Source of the DNA: JAPHSX01 sp039714395 | GTDB taxonomy: Bacteria > Pseudomonadota > Gammaproteobacteria > Thiohalomonadales > Thiohalomonadaceae | Reading direction: 5' to 3' | NCBI GenBank assembly: GCA_039714395.1 | Contig: JBDLJH010000028.1 | Coordinates: forward strand, 1 to 32,880 | DNA: 32,880 bases | In this document: positions 7,341 through 15,932 of the stretch, one piece after another | Numbering within the stretch: position 1 is the first letter of the stretch | Layout of the letters: every line of letters begins with the position of its first letter | Program-made: the position numbers and the translations under genes | The notes under the pieces: model-generated | What the model was told of the DNA's origin: nothing | Seen by the model: the letters and a program-made list of their open reading frames with translations, nothing else | The model's database searches: none

Positions 7341-9496
7341 AACTTGCCGTAATAGCCTTCTTTTAAGGCGTCGTATAAGTTCGCGGCGGTGTGCATCTCG
7401 CCGTCATACTCAATCTCTTCATTGCCCTTCACCTCGAGCATCTCGCCGTTCTCCAGCTCGAAGCGGTAGGTGGTGTTCTCCAGGTCTTCCTCCTTGACCA
7501 GCACGCCCTGGAACGCCTCGGGATTGAAGCGGAAGGTGGTGCAGCCCTTGAGGTCATTCTCATAGGCGTAGAGGTAGATGTCCTTGAACTCCTCGAACGG
7601 ATAGTCGGTGGGGACGTTGGCCGTCTTGGAGATGGAGGAGTCGATCCACTTCTGCGAGGCGGCCTGGATATCGACGTGCTGCTTGGGGCTGACACCATCG
7701 GCACTGATGAAGTACTCGGGCAGCTGCTCGTCGGCCTTGTCGCTATAGGGCATCGCCCTGGCGTTGACCAGCTCACGGTAGGCCAGCAGCTCGAAGGAGA
7801 AGACATCGACCTTCTCCTTGGTCTTCTTGCCCTCGCGAATCACGTTACGCGAGTAGTGGTGGGCGAAGCTCGGCTCGATACCGTTGGAGGCGTTATTCGC
7901 CAGGCTCAGCGAGATGGTGCCGGTGGGGGCGATGGAGCTGTGGTGGGTGAAGCGGCAGCCCACCTCGGCCATCTCGTTGATCAGCTCGGGATCGACCTCG
8001 GCCACGCGCTGCATGTAGCGGCTGTATTTGGCGTGCAGTACCTTGCCCTTGATCTTGTCGCCGACCTTAAGGCCGTCGCGCTTCATCTCGGGGCGCTTGC
8101 GCAGCATCTCGCCGTCGACTTCGTACTCCTGCTCCATGATCGGGGCGGCGCCCTTCTCTTTGGCCAGTTCCAGACCGGTACGCCAGCCGACCAGGGCCAG
8201 CTCGCGGGTGACCTTTTCGGTGAACTCCAGCGAGGCCTGCTCGCCGTACTTCAGACGCATCATGGTGATGGTGGAACCCAGACCCAGGTAGCCCATGCCG
8301 TGACGACGCTTATTCTTGATCTCGGCCTTCTGCTGCTCCAGCGGCAGGCCGTTGATCTCGACCACGTTATCCAGCATGCGGGTGAACACCGCGACGGTCT
8401 CGCGGAAGGTCTCCCAGTCGAAGCGCGCCTTGTCGGTGAACGGGTCGAGCACGAACTTGGTGAGGTTGACCGAGCCCAGCAGGCAGGCACCGTAGGGCGG
8501 CAGACCCTGCTCACCACAGGGGTTGGTGGCACGCACGTTCTCGCAGAACCAGTTGTTGTTCATATCGTTATATTCATCGATAAGAATGAAACCGGGCTCG
8601 GCGAAATCGTAGGTGGAGGTCATGATCATGTCCCACAGACGTTTGGCCTTAATGGTTTTGTAGATCTTACAGGCGACCAGCCCCTCATCGTTGGTGATGT
8701 AGGGGTCTTTAATCGGCCAGTCGCGCCATACCACCTGCTTCTCATCGTTGATATCAATACCGTCGAGCTCCACCTCTTTGGCGGAGATCGGGAAGGCGAG
8801 ATGCCAATCGTCGCTGGCGATCACCGCCTCCATGAACTCGCGGGTGACCAGTAGCGAGAGGTTGAACTGACGCAGGCGACCGTCTTCACGTTTCGCCTTG
8901 ATGAAGTCCATCACATCGGGGTGGCCGACATCGAAGGTGGCCATCTGCGCACCGCGGCGTCCGCCGGCGGAGGAGACGGTGAAACACATCTTGTCGAAGA
9001 TATCCATAAAGGACAGAGGACCGGAGGTGTAGGCACCGGCACCGGCAACGAAGGCCCCCTTGGGACGCAGGGTGGAGAACTCATAACCGATACCGCAACC
9101 GGCCTTCAGGGTGAGGCCCGCCTCGTGCACCTTGGCAAGAATATCGTCCATCGAGTCGCGAACCACACCGGAGACGGTGCAGTTAATAGTAGAGGTGGCC
9201 GGCTTATAGGCCCAGGCACCGGCATTGGAGGTGATACGACCGGCGGGGATGGCACCGTGGCGCAGCGCCCAGAGGAATTTCTCTTCCCAGACTTCTTTAA
9301 GTTTTTCGTCGGTTTCGACCTCGGCCAGGGCGCGTGCAACGCGTGCGTAGGTCTCGTCGATAGAGTGATCGACCACCTCGCCACTCTTGGTAGCAAGGCG
9401 ATACTTCTTCTCCCAGATATCGAGTGAGGCGGGCTGGAAGGGAATGTCGGTCACTGATGTTGTCACGGCTTTGAGTTTCGCAGAGCTTTTGCTCAC
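7337..9496 (-). CDS. nrdJa: Class II (B12-dependent) ribonucleotide reductase, catalytic subunit NrdJa
   Basis: A 719-residue catalytic subunit that reduces ribonucleotides to deoxyribonucleotides using adenosylcobalamin, with or without oxygen. Visible signatures are NCTVSG with the first active-site cysteine (about residue 104), NPCGEQGLPPYGACLLGSVN with the thiyl-radical cysteine and catalytic Glu (about 326), and APTGTISLSLANNASNGIEP (about 535). It ends at EGYYGKF without the cysteine tail, which is supplied by nrdJb downstream. GTG at 9496 is preferred because AGGGAGC lies 6 bases before it. Two NrdR-box-like sites lie upstream, so it is probably repressed by NrdR when (d)ATP is high. 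A 487-codon reading frame on the opposite strand is a shadow. Confidence 0.93.
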   Translation of the reverse strand: MSKSSAKLKAVTTSVTDIPFQPASLDIWEKKYRLATKSGEVVDHSIDETYARVARALAEVETDEKLKEVWEEKFLWALRHGAIPAGRITSNAGAWAYKPATSTINCTVSGVVRDSMDDILAKVHEAGLTLKAGCGIGYEFSTLRPKGAFVAGAGAYTSGPLSFMDIFDKMCFTVSSAGGRRGAQMATFDVGHPDVMDFIKAKREDGRLRQFNLSLLVTREFMEAVIASDDWHLAFPISAKEVELDGIDINDEKQVVWRDWPIKDPYITNDEGLVACKIYKTIKAKRLWDMIMTSTYDFAEPGFILIDEYNDMNNNWFCENVRATNPCGEQGLPPYGACLLGSVNLTKFVLDPFTDKARFDWETFRETVAVFTRMLDNVVEINGLPLEQQKAEIKNKRRHGMGYLGLGSTITMMRLKYGEQASLEFTEKVTRELALVGWRTGLELAKEKGAAPIMEQEYEVDGEMLRKRPEMKRDGLKVGDKIKGKVLHAKYSRYMQRVAEVDPELINEMAEVGCRFTHHSSIAPTGTISLSLANNASNGIEPSFAHHYSRNVIREGKKTKEKVDVFSFELLAYRELVNARAMPYSDKADEQLPEYFISADGVSPKQHVDIQAASQKWIDSSISKTANVPTDYPFEEFKDIYLYAYENDLKGCTTFRFNPEAFQGVLVKEEDLENTTYRFELENGEMLEVKGNEEIEYDGEMHTAANLYDALKEGYYGKF

Positions 9497-9582
9497 GTGG
9501 ATGCTCCCTGATTATTAGTTATCTAATTAGATGAAAAAGTTAGTTGCTGCTTCCAGCAGACTGGTGTTCCGCTTTCAACCAA

Positions 9583-9598
9583 ACACTACATGTTGTGC
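9583..9598. promoter_or_regulatory. Second, weaker NrdR-box-like site
   Basis: ACACTACATGTTGTGC resembles the NrdR consensus ACACWATATATWGTGT with several mismatches, keeping the ACAC...GTG ends. It lies about 85 bp upstream of the nrdJa start. NrdR usually binds pairs of boxes, so a second box is expected, but the distance to the strong one (167 bp) is unusual. Confidence 0.5.
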
Positions 9599-9749
9599 CA
9601 GTGGCAGTAGATTAGGCCGATATATGGAGGGTGTCAACGTAAAATTACACACTAATAAATGCGCGCAACTAATTGTAAACAAAGACATTATTATGTTGCC
9701 ACCCAATAAAATCAGTAACATAGCAACTATACTGTGATACGGCTCACAA

Positions 9750-9765
9750 ACACTATATATTGTGT
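9750..9765. promoter_or_regulatory. NrdR box
   Basis: ACACTATATATTGTGT fits the 16-bp NrdR consensus ACACWATATATWGTGT at every position. NrdR is the nucleotide-sensing repressor of ribonucleotide reductase genes. The site is about 250 bp upstream of nrdJa, in keeping with its role but farther than usual. Confidence 0.78.
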
Positions 9766-9875
9766 CTCTAATATTCCACAAATCCCACCAATATGCTTGA
9801 GTGTAAGTACTCACTACCTGACTATCTTGCCCTCATATGGTGCAAATTAAGGGGGAAATAATTTGAAAATTTTCT

Positions 9876-9903
9876 CTTGAAACTCCCTGCGCTGCTCCTA
9901 TGT
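9876..9903 (+). promoter_or_regulatory. Sigma-32 (RpoH) type heat-shock promoter of hsp20
   Basis: The -35 CTTGAAA at 9876-9882 is exact; 13 bases later comes TCCTATGT (9896-9903), matching the CCCCATNT -10 at six of eight positions. It lies about 65 bp before the hsp20 start, so heat or protein-folding stress should induce the gene. Confidence 0.7.
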
Positions 9904-9969
9904 GTGGAGGTATGAGGTCGCCAGACGGCGATCAATCAACTAGCGAACCAGCACAGAAGAGAGAGACCG

Positions 9970-10392
9970 ATGAGCGTAATTCATTATCAACCCTGGGGCC
10001 TGATGCAGCAGGTACGTCGCGATATGGACCGTATGATGACGGAAGAGAAGAGTAGCTCCCGAGGAGACTGGGTACCCGCTGTCGATATCAGCGAGGATAA
10101 GGATGGCTTTACCATTTGTGCCGATCTGCCCGGTATCGCCCCCGGTGATATCGAGATCCATGCCGATAACGGCGTGCTCACTATTAAAGGGGTGCGCGAG
10201 GGCGTAAAGCAGGAACAGAAAGCCGGCTACAATCGCATTGAGCGCTCATCCGGGAATTTTGTACGTAGCTTTACCCTGCCCGATACCGCCGATACCGACA
10301 ACATCAGCGCCAAGGGTGGAAATGGTGTGCTCACCATCACCATCCCCAAACAGGCAGAGGTGCAGCCACGTAAGATTGCGGTGGAGGCCTAA
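9970..10392 (+). CDS. Small heat-shock protein, Hsp20/alpha-crystallin family
   Basis: A 140-residue chaperone of normal family length. A short N-terminal region is followed by the alpha-crystallin domain (about residues 33-130), with WVPAVDISE at its start, ADLPGIAPGDIEI in the middle and the hallmark GVLTITIPK near 115-123. A short tail follows. Such proteins form oligomers that hold unfolded clients without ATP. ATG at 9970 follows a purine-rich AGAGAGA. The gene stands alone, with its own heat-shock promoter, a repeat palindrome downstream, and a terminator shared with the convergent hdrB. Confidence 0.93.
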   Translation: MSVIHYQPWGLMQQVRRDMDRMMTEEKSSSRGDWVPAVDISEDKDGFTICADLPGIAPGDIEIHADNGVLTIKGVREGVKQEQKAGYNRIERSSGNFVRSFTLPDTADTDNISAKGGNGVLTITIPKQAEVQPRKIAVEA

Positions 10393-10403
10393 GGCTAAAA
10401 CTA

Positions 10404-10461
10404 TTGTAGGAGCGGCTCTGCCGCGATGTTAAATGAAATCGCGCTGGAAGCGCTCCTACAA
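10404..10461. repeat. REP-like palindrome
   Basis: TTGTAGGAGCG and CGCTCCTACAA form perfect outer arms; CCGCGAT and ATCGCG pair inside. This is the familiar intergenic REP-type palindrome with a GTAGGAGCG head seen in many gammaproteobacteria. It sits just after hsp20. Confidence 0.75.
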
Positions 10462-10534
10462 CAGCACGTCCATCCCATCTTTAATATCCTTCTCGGCCAT
10501 CCTTGGCCTACAGGGTATAAATGCATCCATGCAT

Positions 10535-10566
10535 AAAAAACCCCGCATAAGCGGGGTTTTAAGTTT
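10535..10566. terminator. Bidirectional rho-independent terminator
   Basis: AAAACCCCGC-ATAA-GCGGGGTTTT is a perfect stem with T runs on both strands. It closes hsp20 on the plus strand and the qmoAB-hdrCB operon on the minus strand. Confidence 0.85.
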
Positions 10567-10586
10567 TTTATTGCTCTTACTATTAA

Positions 10587-11489
10587 TTACTTATTAGCAA
10601 TATCTTCCAGCTGCTTGGCGCGGATCATCTGTCCATTAAGTGCAGCATCCTTACTGCTCGCACCAAAGGCCACGGCCATCAGGTTGGAGTAGTAAACCAC
10701 CGGAATGTTGAACTTGGTGCCATAGGTCTTGTTGATCTGACCCTGGTAGACTTCAACGTTCATCTGGCAGACCGGGCAGGGGGTGACGATCATATCGGCA
10801 CCACCGTCGTAGGCGGCTTCGATGATGCCTTTTACCAGTTCTTGAGACTTCTCGGCCTCGGAGAACATCAGTGCGCCACCACAGCATGAGGCCTTCTTCT
10901 CATACTTTTCTACGGCTTCACCACCGAGGGCCTCAACCATCTTGTCGAGGTACATCGGGTTTTCGTGTGACTCGCCGTCGATACCGAAGGGACGGTTGGT
11001 CTGACAGCCGACATAACCGGCGATCTTGATACCTTCCAGCGGCTTGACCACCTTGGACTTGATCTCCTCATAGCCGACATCCTCAACCAGGACCTCAACC
11101 ATGTGGCGAGCCTTGGGCATCTCGCCTTCGATCTTCAGGCCAATCTCGCCCAGCGCCTCGCCGATACCGTCACGGACGCGGCTGTGCTCCTCAATGCGCT
11201 CCTTGGTCTCGCGGGTAGCGAGCCAGCAGGCGGCGCAGGGACTAACGATATCCTGGCTACCGTTCGCCTGTTGTGACAGGGCGATGTTGCGCGCACTTAA
11301 GCTAAGACGCGGCAGCTCACCACCACCGGCGTAGCCGATAGAGGCGGAACAGCAGTTCCAGTCCGGGATCTCGTTGAGCTGGATATCGAGCTCGTTACAA
11401 ACGACCTTGTTGGCCTTCATGTAGTTGTCGGCCGAGGCCTTCGATTGCGAAGAACAGCCGGGGTAATAGGAAAACTCATACTTTGCCAT
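10587..11489 (-). CDS. hdrB: Heterodisulfide reductase subunit B-like protein (Qmo-associated HdrB)
   Basis: A 300-residue protein with two complete CCG cysteine motifs. The N-terminal set is C12, C46-C47, C85-C88 and the C-terminal set is C162, C202-C203, C238-C241. In HdrB of methanogens such motifs hold the non-cubane 4Fe-4S clusters that reduce disulfides. Here the partner is unlikely to be CoM-S-S-CoB; in sulfur oxidisers this subunit is grouped with QmoA and QmoB in place of QmoC. It is the last gene of a four-gene operon, 11 bp after hdrC, with GAGGAA before the ATG. No membrane segment is visible, so it is probably cytoplasmic. The natural electron acceptor is not known from the sequence. 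Confidence 0.88.
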   Translation of the reverse strand: MAKYEFSYYPGCSSQSKASADNYMKANKVVCNELDIQLNEIPDWNCCSASIGYAGGGELPRLSLSARNIALSQQANGSQDIVSPCAACWLATRETKERIEEHSRVRDGIGEALGEIGLKIEGEMPKARHMVEVLVEDVGYEEIKSKVVKPLEGIKIAGYVGCQTNRPFGIDGESHENPMYLDKMVEALGGEAVEKYEKKASCCGGALMFSEAEKSQELVKGIIEAAYDGGADMIVTPCPVCQMNVEVYQGQINKTYGTKFNIPVVYYSNLMAVAFGASSKDAALNGQMIRAKQLEDIANK

Positions 11490-11500
11490 TGTCTTATTCC

Positions 11501-12127
11501 TCAGCCTTTGTAGTCTTCGATGCGCTTCATTTCAATCTCTTCCGCCTTGGCCAGCATCTTCTTCAGACCCGAGGTGTCCTTGATGCCGTGACCGCCGAGC
11601 ATCTCCATCGGAGAGAGACGACCGGTCTTCATCATGCCGATACCGATATCTTTCATCGACAGCGCCTTCTTGATGCCCTCGCCGATACCGTTCATAAAGT
11701 AGAGCGAGAGGCCCAGCTTCAGCTCGTTGGTACGACCCTTCTTGGTCAGGTTGTCCCACATCAGCTGTGCAAACTTGGCAGTCTGTTGCTCTTTCGGCAC
11801 CAGACCCAAACGCTTAGCGTAGGTCGCCAGGCCGTGCATAATGTGGGTGATCTGTACCCCACGCGGGCAGCGGGCGATGCAGTTGTAGCACGAGGTACAC
11901 ATCCACATGGAGTTGCTGCTCAGGACCTCTTCGCGCTTGTTGGCGCGAATCATCATGAAGATCTCCTGCGGCGGATGCTCCCAGTGGTTCTGCATCGGGC
12001 AGGAGCCCGAGCAGACGCCGCACTGCATACACATCTTGACCCAGTGGCCTTCCTCAACGTTGGCCTCGACCTCTTTGAGGAAGTTGCTGCGATATTTTTC
12101 GGTCATCGCCTGATTCATGTTACTCAT
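11501..12127 (-). CDS. hdrC: Heterodisulfide reductase subunit C-like 4Fe-4S protein
   Basis: A 208-residue iron-sulfur protein with two classical 4Fe-4S motifs: CMQCGVCSGSCP (C33, C36, C39, C43) and CTSCYNCIARCP (C77, C80, C83, C87). The rest is helical, as in HdrC. It should carry electrons between QmoB/QmoA flavins and the HdrB CCG clusters. Unlike QmoC of sulfate reducers, it has no fused cytochrome-b-type membrane domain. It is third in the operon, 12 bp after qmoB, with AAGGAG before the ATG. Confidence 0.9.
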   Translation of the reverse strand: MSNMNQAMTEKYRSNFLKEVEANVEEGHWVKMCMQCGVCSGSCPMQNHWEHPPQEIFMMIRANKREEVLSSNSMWMCTSCYNCIARCPRGVQITHIMHGLATYAKRLGLVPKEQQTAKFAQLMWDNLTKKGRTNELKLGLSLYFMNGIGEGIKKALSMKDIGIGMMKTGRLSPMEMLGGHGIKDTSGLKKMLAKAEEIEMKRIEDYKG

Positions 12128-12139
12128 GGTGATGTCTCC

Positions 12140-14362
12140 TTAGAACTTGAATGGGCTCATGCCGATCTCTTCGATGGTCTTCTCCATATCATTGATGATC
12201 TGGGGAATCTTATCGACATCGGTGATGGACACTTCGTAGGTCCCTACGCGCTCTTTCTCGAGGTTGAGGGTCTGCAGGGTATCGTCGATCTTGCTCATAC
12301 GGATATGGGCCATCTCGGAGCCTTTAACGAAGTGGCACTGGTAGTTGTCACCCTTCTGGCAACCCAGCAGGATGATACCGTCGTAGCCGCTGTTAAGGGC
12401 GTCGGTGATCCAGATGACGTTAACCGAACCGAGGCAGCGAACAGGAACAATACGCGCCCAGGCGGAGTACTCGGTGCGGTTCATACCGGCCATATCGAGT
12501 GCCGGGTAGGCGTCATTCTCGCAGGCCAGAACCAGGATACGCGGCTTCTCGTCGAACTCGTCGGGGATATCAACGTTCTTCAGCTGCTGACCGACAGTAT
12601 CGATAGAGTAGTTCTCGAAGGAGATAACGCGAACCGGGCAGGCACCCATGCAGGTACCACAACGGCGGCAGCGTCCCTCGTTGTACTTCGGATAACCTTC
12701 GTCATCCTCGTCGATGGCGCCGAAGGGGCACTCAACGGTACAGCGCTTACACTGGGTACAGCCATCCTTACGGAAGCTGGGGAAGCTAAGGTCACCCGAG
12801 CGGGGATGTGCGGCACGGCCCAGGGCCGAGTTCTCACACGCCTGAATCGCCTTCAGGGTTGCACCAGTGGCATCTTCAATCGCCTGCTGGTCATCCATCG
12901 GACGACGCACCGGACCGGCGGCATAGATGCCGGTACGACGGGTCTCGTAAGGGAAACAGATAAAGTGACTATCGTTAAAGCCTTGCTTCAGGTGCGGCAG
13001 GTCGGTGCCCTGACGGTAGTCGAGGTTGAGAATAGGCTGAGGCTGAATCTCAATCTCTTTCTCAATCTTGGCAACCAGCTCGTCATCGCCCGCCTCTTTC
13101 GCTGCGCCAAGGTCATTGGGCAGGTAGGGGTTGGGACCAGAGTTGGGGATCTGGCCGGTGGCCAGTACTACGATGTCGGCGTTGATGCTGGTATCTTCGG
13201 CCAGGATCTTGTCGTTGTAGCTCACCTCAAGCGAGTCGCTCACCGCGCTTACCTCACCCTTGGAGAAGGTAACACCTGCCTCCTGAGCCGAGCGGTAGAA
13301 GTCCTCACCGGTAGCACCGGGGGTACGCAGGTCATCAAAGATCACGGTGGCGTCGCCACCAGCAGCCTTCACATAGTGGGCCTGCTTAATAGAGGTGGTG
13401 CAGCAGTGACCGGAGCAGTAAGGGAGGTGACCCTCTTTCTCGCTGCGCTGACCGGCACACTGAACAAAGACCACGTTGCTGGCATCAGAGCCGTCGGACT
13501 TCTTGATGGCACCGTCGTTGGCCTTAACCATGGCCTCGAACTGGCCCTGGTCCATAACATCGGCATTGCCCGGAGAGAACTCCGGCAGGTTGCTCATGTC
13601 GTAGGCCTTGGCACCGGTGGCCTGAACGATGGCACCGAAGGTGATGCTCTTACCGTCGGAGAGTTCCGCGGTAAAGCGACCCGGTGCACCCTCGGTCTTG
13701 GCAATGGTGGTATTGAGGTGAACGTTAATCTTGTCGTGGTCGTTCACCGCGGCGATGAGTTCACCAACGGTGTTCTCAACCGGGCCCTGCAGGCCGTTTC
13801 TGGTCGGTACCGATTTGTACTCCTGGGCGGCAGCGCCGCCGAGGGCGTCGCCCGCCTCAACCAGCTGAATAGTGTAACCGGTCTTGGCACCCTCGATGGC
13901 AGCGGTCAGGCCCGCAACACCACCACCAACCACCATCAGGGAGCGGGTCAGGCCCTGCTCGCCAGAGGTGGAAGGCGGGGTAGAGAACTTCGCCTCGGCA
14001 CAGCCCATGCGAACGTAGTCGTCGGCCATCTCCTGGGTGGTCTCACGCGCTTCGTCGGTGTCGGGACGAACCCAGATAACACCCTCACGAATATTGGTAC
14101 GGGAGATGTGGACACCTTCAAAGTTGAAGGCCTCGGTCTTGGCGCGGCGCGAACAACCAACAACCACGACGCGATTAACGCCTTCGTTGTCGATGTCGTC
14201 CTGGATCATCTTCACGCCTTCGGCGTTGCACAGCATTTCGTGATCCTTACCGATGGCCGCCTTACCGTCGCGGGTGGCGGTCATGGTGAGCTGACCCACA
14301 TCGAGACGATCCTCGATGCCGCAGCCCTTACATATATAAGCTCCGATCTTCATATCAGCCAC
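12140..14362 (-). CDS. qmoB: QmoB, HdrA-like flavoprotein with ferredoxin and MvhD-like domains
   Basis: A 740-residue protein, the usual QmoB length. Its order is: an N-terminal CKGCG segment with a VVVVGCSRR region (to about 110); an FAD domain with VVGGGVAGLTAAIEGA near 145-160; two 4Fe-4S motifs, CTQCKRCTVECP (about 540) and CRRCGTCMGACP (about 567); and a C-terminal MvhD/FrhD-like domain (from about 600, with CLGSVNVIWITDAL and GCQKGDNYQC). In sulfate reducers Qmo links the quinone pool to APS reductase; in sulfur oxidisers it is thought to run in reverse. GTG at 14362 is chosen because GGAGGG lies 7 bases before it, embedded in the end of qmoA; the stop-to-start gap is 3 bp. Confidence 0.9.
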   Translation of the reverse strand: MADMKIGAYICKGCGIEDRLDVGQLTMTATRDGKAAIGKDHEMLCNAEGVKMIQDDIDNEGVNRVVVVGCSRRAKTEAFNFEGVHISRTNIREGVIWVRPDTDEARETTQEMADDYVRMGCAEAKFSTPPSTSGEQGLTRSLMVVGGGVAGLTAAIEGAKTGYTIQLVEAGDALGGAAAQEYKSVPTRNGLQGPVENTVGELIAAVNDHDKINVHLNTTIAKTEGAPGRFTAELSDGKSITFGAIVQATGAKAYDMSNLPEFSPGNADVMDQGQFEAMVKANDGAIKKSDGSDASNVVFVQCAGQRSEKEGHLPYCSGHCCTTSIKQAHYVKAAGGDATVIFDDLRTPGATGEDFYRSAQEAGVTFSKGEVSAVSDSLEVSYNDKILAEDTSINADIVVLATGQIPNSGPNPYLPNDLGAAKEAGDDELVAKIEKEIEIQPQPILNLDYRQGTDLPHLKQGFNDSHFICFPYETRRTGIYAAGPVRRPMDDQQAIEDATGATLKAIQACENSALGRAAHPRSGDLSFPSFRKDGCTQCKRCTVECPFGAIDEDDEGYPKYNEGRCRRCGTCMGACPVRVISFENYSIDTVGQQLKNVDIPDEFDEKPRILVLACENDAYPALDMAGMNRTEYSAWARIVPVRCLGSVNVIWITDALNSGYDGIILLGCQKGDNYQCHFVKGSEMAHIRMSKIDDTLQTLNLEKERVGTYEVSITDVDKIPQIINDMEKTIEEIGMSPFKF

Positions 14363-14365
14363 GTC

Positions 14366-15646
14366 TTAACCCTCCGTTCCTGCAACCTGATTGACTACCT
14401 GGATGGCGCGAAGCGCCGCGGCGGTAGCATTCTGTGCTGCACGGTTAACGTCCAGCGCATCGGACGAGCAGCCCGCACCGAAGATGGCGCCATTGGACTC
14501 ATCGGCATCGATGAAGCCGTGCTCGTTGATCACGGTACCCTCAGGGAGGATACCGGCCGGAACAGTGGATTCCATACCGGTGGCAAGAACCACCAGGTCA
14601 TGTTCGTTGGCGTAGCGGTTGTAACCCTCGGTATCAACACCGTTAAGGGTCACGTTGCCGTCTGCACCAGAGGTGACGTTAGCCACCTTCGACTTAATGA
14701 AGCTGACGTTGGGGTCCTGCTTCACCTTCTGGTGGAAGTCATCGATACGATCGATGGCACGAATATCGATGTAGTAGATGGTCGACTTGCACTCATCACC
14801 CAGCTGCTCGGCCACATAGGTGGTCTGCTTCAGGGAGGCCATGCAGCAGATGCGCGAGCAGTGCTTGAGGTGGTTGCGGTCACGCGAACCGGCGCACTGG
14901 ATGAAAGCGATGTTCTTAGGGACAGAACCGTCGGCACGCTGAAGCTTGCCGCCGGTGGGGCCCATCGGGTCCATCATGCGCTCGAACTCAACGTTGCTGA
15001 TCACGTTGTCATAGCGGTCGTAGCCGTAGGGCTGAATCTTGGCCGCATCGTAGGGCTTCCATCCGGTAGACCAGATGATGGCACCAACGGTGACCTGCTG
15101 GCTCTCTTCCTGCATCTCGAGATCCACTGCACCGTACTTGCACGCCTCTTTCGCCTTGTCGGCGTCGGCGGTACCGATGATGCTGGGGTCGATAACGTAA
15201 CGCTGCGGGTAAGCCATGTTGTGTGGCAGATAGGCCGCTTTACGTTTTGACATACCGTAGTTATGAGTGTTGTCCACCTCGGCCTCGACAGCGTTACCGC
15301 ACTCGCCACAGGCGGTGCAGTTCTCGTTGACGTAGCGGGGGGCAACCTTGAGGTCGACGGTGTAATTTCCCGCATCACCGCTAACTCCACTCACCTCGGT
15401 CATCGTCATCAGGCGAATATTTTTGTTCGCCTTCAGTCGACGGTACTGGATCTCCAGACCGCAGGTAGGGAAGCAGAGCTTCGGGAAATACTTGTACATT
15501 TGGCCTACACGGCCACCGACGGTGGGGGCTTTTTCGATCAGCAGAACCTGCTTACCGCACTCAGCTGCTTCCAGCGCTGCGGTCAGACCACTGATACCGC
15601 CACCTACGACCATTATGGTCTCGTTGGTTGCGACTACCTCAGACAT
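14366..15646 (-). CDS. qmoA: QmoA, HdrA-like FAD protein
   Basis: A 426-residue flavoprotein of the HdrA family, a normal QmoA length. VVGGGISGLTAALEAAECGK (residues 13-32) is the dinucleotide-binding motif. A cysteine region CTACGEC lies near 113-119, and CSRICCMASLKQT near 268-280 is typical of HdrA-type proteins. It is the first gene of the qmoA-qmoB-hdrC-hdrB operon, with GGAGG 6 bases before ATG 15646. Qmo is expected to take electrons from APS reductase (AprAB), whose probable gene end lies at the right edge of the window. The 286-bp gap to cbbQ should hold its promoter. Confidence 0.9.
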   Translation of the reverse strand: MSEVVATNETIMVVGGGISGLTAALEAAECGKQVLLIEKAPTVGGRVGQMYKYFPKLCFPTCGLEIQYRRLKANKNIRLMTMTEVSGVSGDAGNYTVDLKVAPRYVNENCTACGECGNAVEAEVDNTHNYGMSKRKAAYLPHNMAYPQRYVIDPSIIGTADADKAKEACKYGAVDLEMQEESQQVTVGAIIWSTGWKPYDAAKIQPYGYDRYDNVISNVEFERMMDPMGPTGGKLQRADGSVPKNIAFIQCAGSRDRNHLKHCSRICCMASLKQTTYVAEQLGDECKSTIYYIDIRAIDRIDDFHQKVKQDPNVSFIKSKVANVTSGADGNVTLNGVDTEGYNRYANEHDLVVLATGMESTVPAGILPEGTVINEHGFIDADESNGAIFGAGCSSDALDVNRAAQNATAAALRAIQVVNQVAGTEG

Positions 15647-15932
15647 TGATTACCTCCATCAAGGTCAATCTCATCATTTAAAATTCTTGCTCGTTTCCGT
15701 GTAATTGGGCCTATTTCGCACCTTTTTACTGCGGATTCCGCGCTACTTTGAAAATTTAGAACGCACACGATACCCGCTCTGAGGCAGAAAGCCCACTAGA
15801 TCACGCATCGAATTTTCCAATGAGCAAATAGAATGTTTATATGTTTTTCCTGTGTTCATGGGTTTGCTATCGCCAGCAAGAAAAGCTAAGTTTTTCTCTC
15901 AGGAATTATGTTTATAGAACAGAGGTAAAAAA
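15647..15932. promoter_or_regulatory. Divergent promoter region between qmoA and cbbQ
   Basis: Spacer between two genes that start away from each other, so both promoters must lie here or the genes depend on read-through. It is more AT-rich than its neighbours. No operator or riboswitch can be named with confidence. A shared regulator of sulfur oxidation and carbon fixation is possible but not shown. Confidence 0.5.

Larger units (their letters stand above)
9497..9969. promoter_or_regulatory. Divergent regulatory region between nrdJa and hsp20
   Basis: An AT-rich spacer with no convincing gene. It contains two NrdR-like boxes (9583-9598 and 9750-9765) on the nrdJa side and a sigma-32-like promoter (9876-9903) on the hsp20 side. 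Confidence 0.7.

Noticed and set aside
7391..8854. A 487-codon plus-strand frame over nrdJa
   Set aside because: Same reason: antisense shadow of a conserved gene, repetitive Leu/Val/Gly-rich product, no ribosome site.
9530..9640. Possible cobalamin riboswitch upstream of nrdJa
   Set aside because: The minus strand has GCCACTG and a nearby hairpin, but the B12 box is poor and the other conserved parts are not seen. A B12 riboswitch normally represses B12-independent genes, so the setting also argues against it. A covariance-model search would settle it.
11483..15250. A 1255-codon open frame on the plus strand over hdrB, hdrC, qmoB and qmoA
   Set aside because: It is antisense to four well-identified genes, has low-complexity Val/Gly/His/Leu-rich composition and no family resemblance. 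Long antisense frames arise from the codon bias of strongly biased genes.
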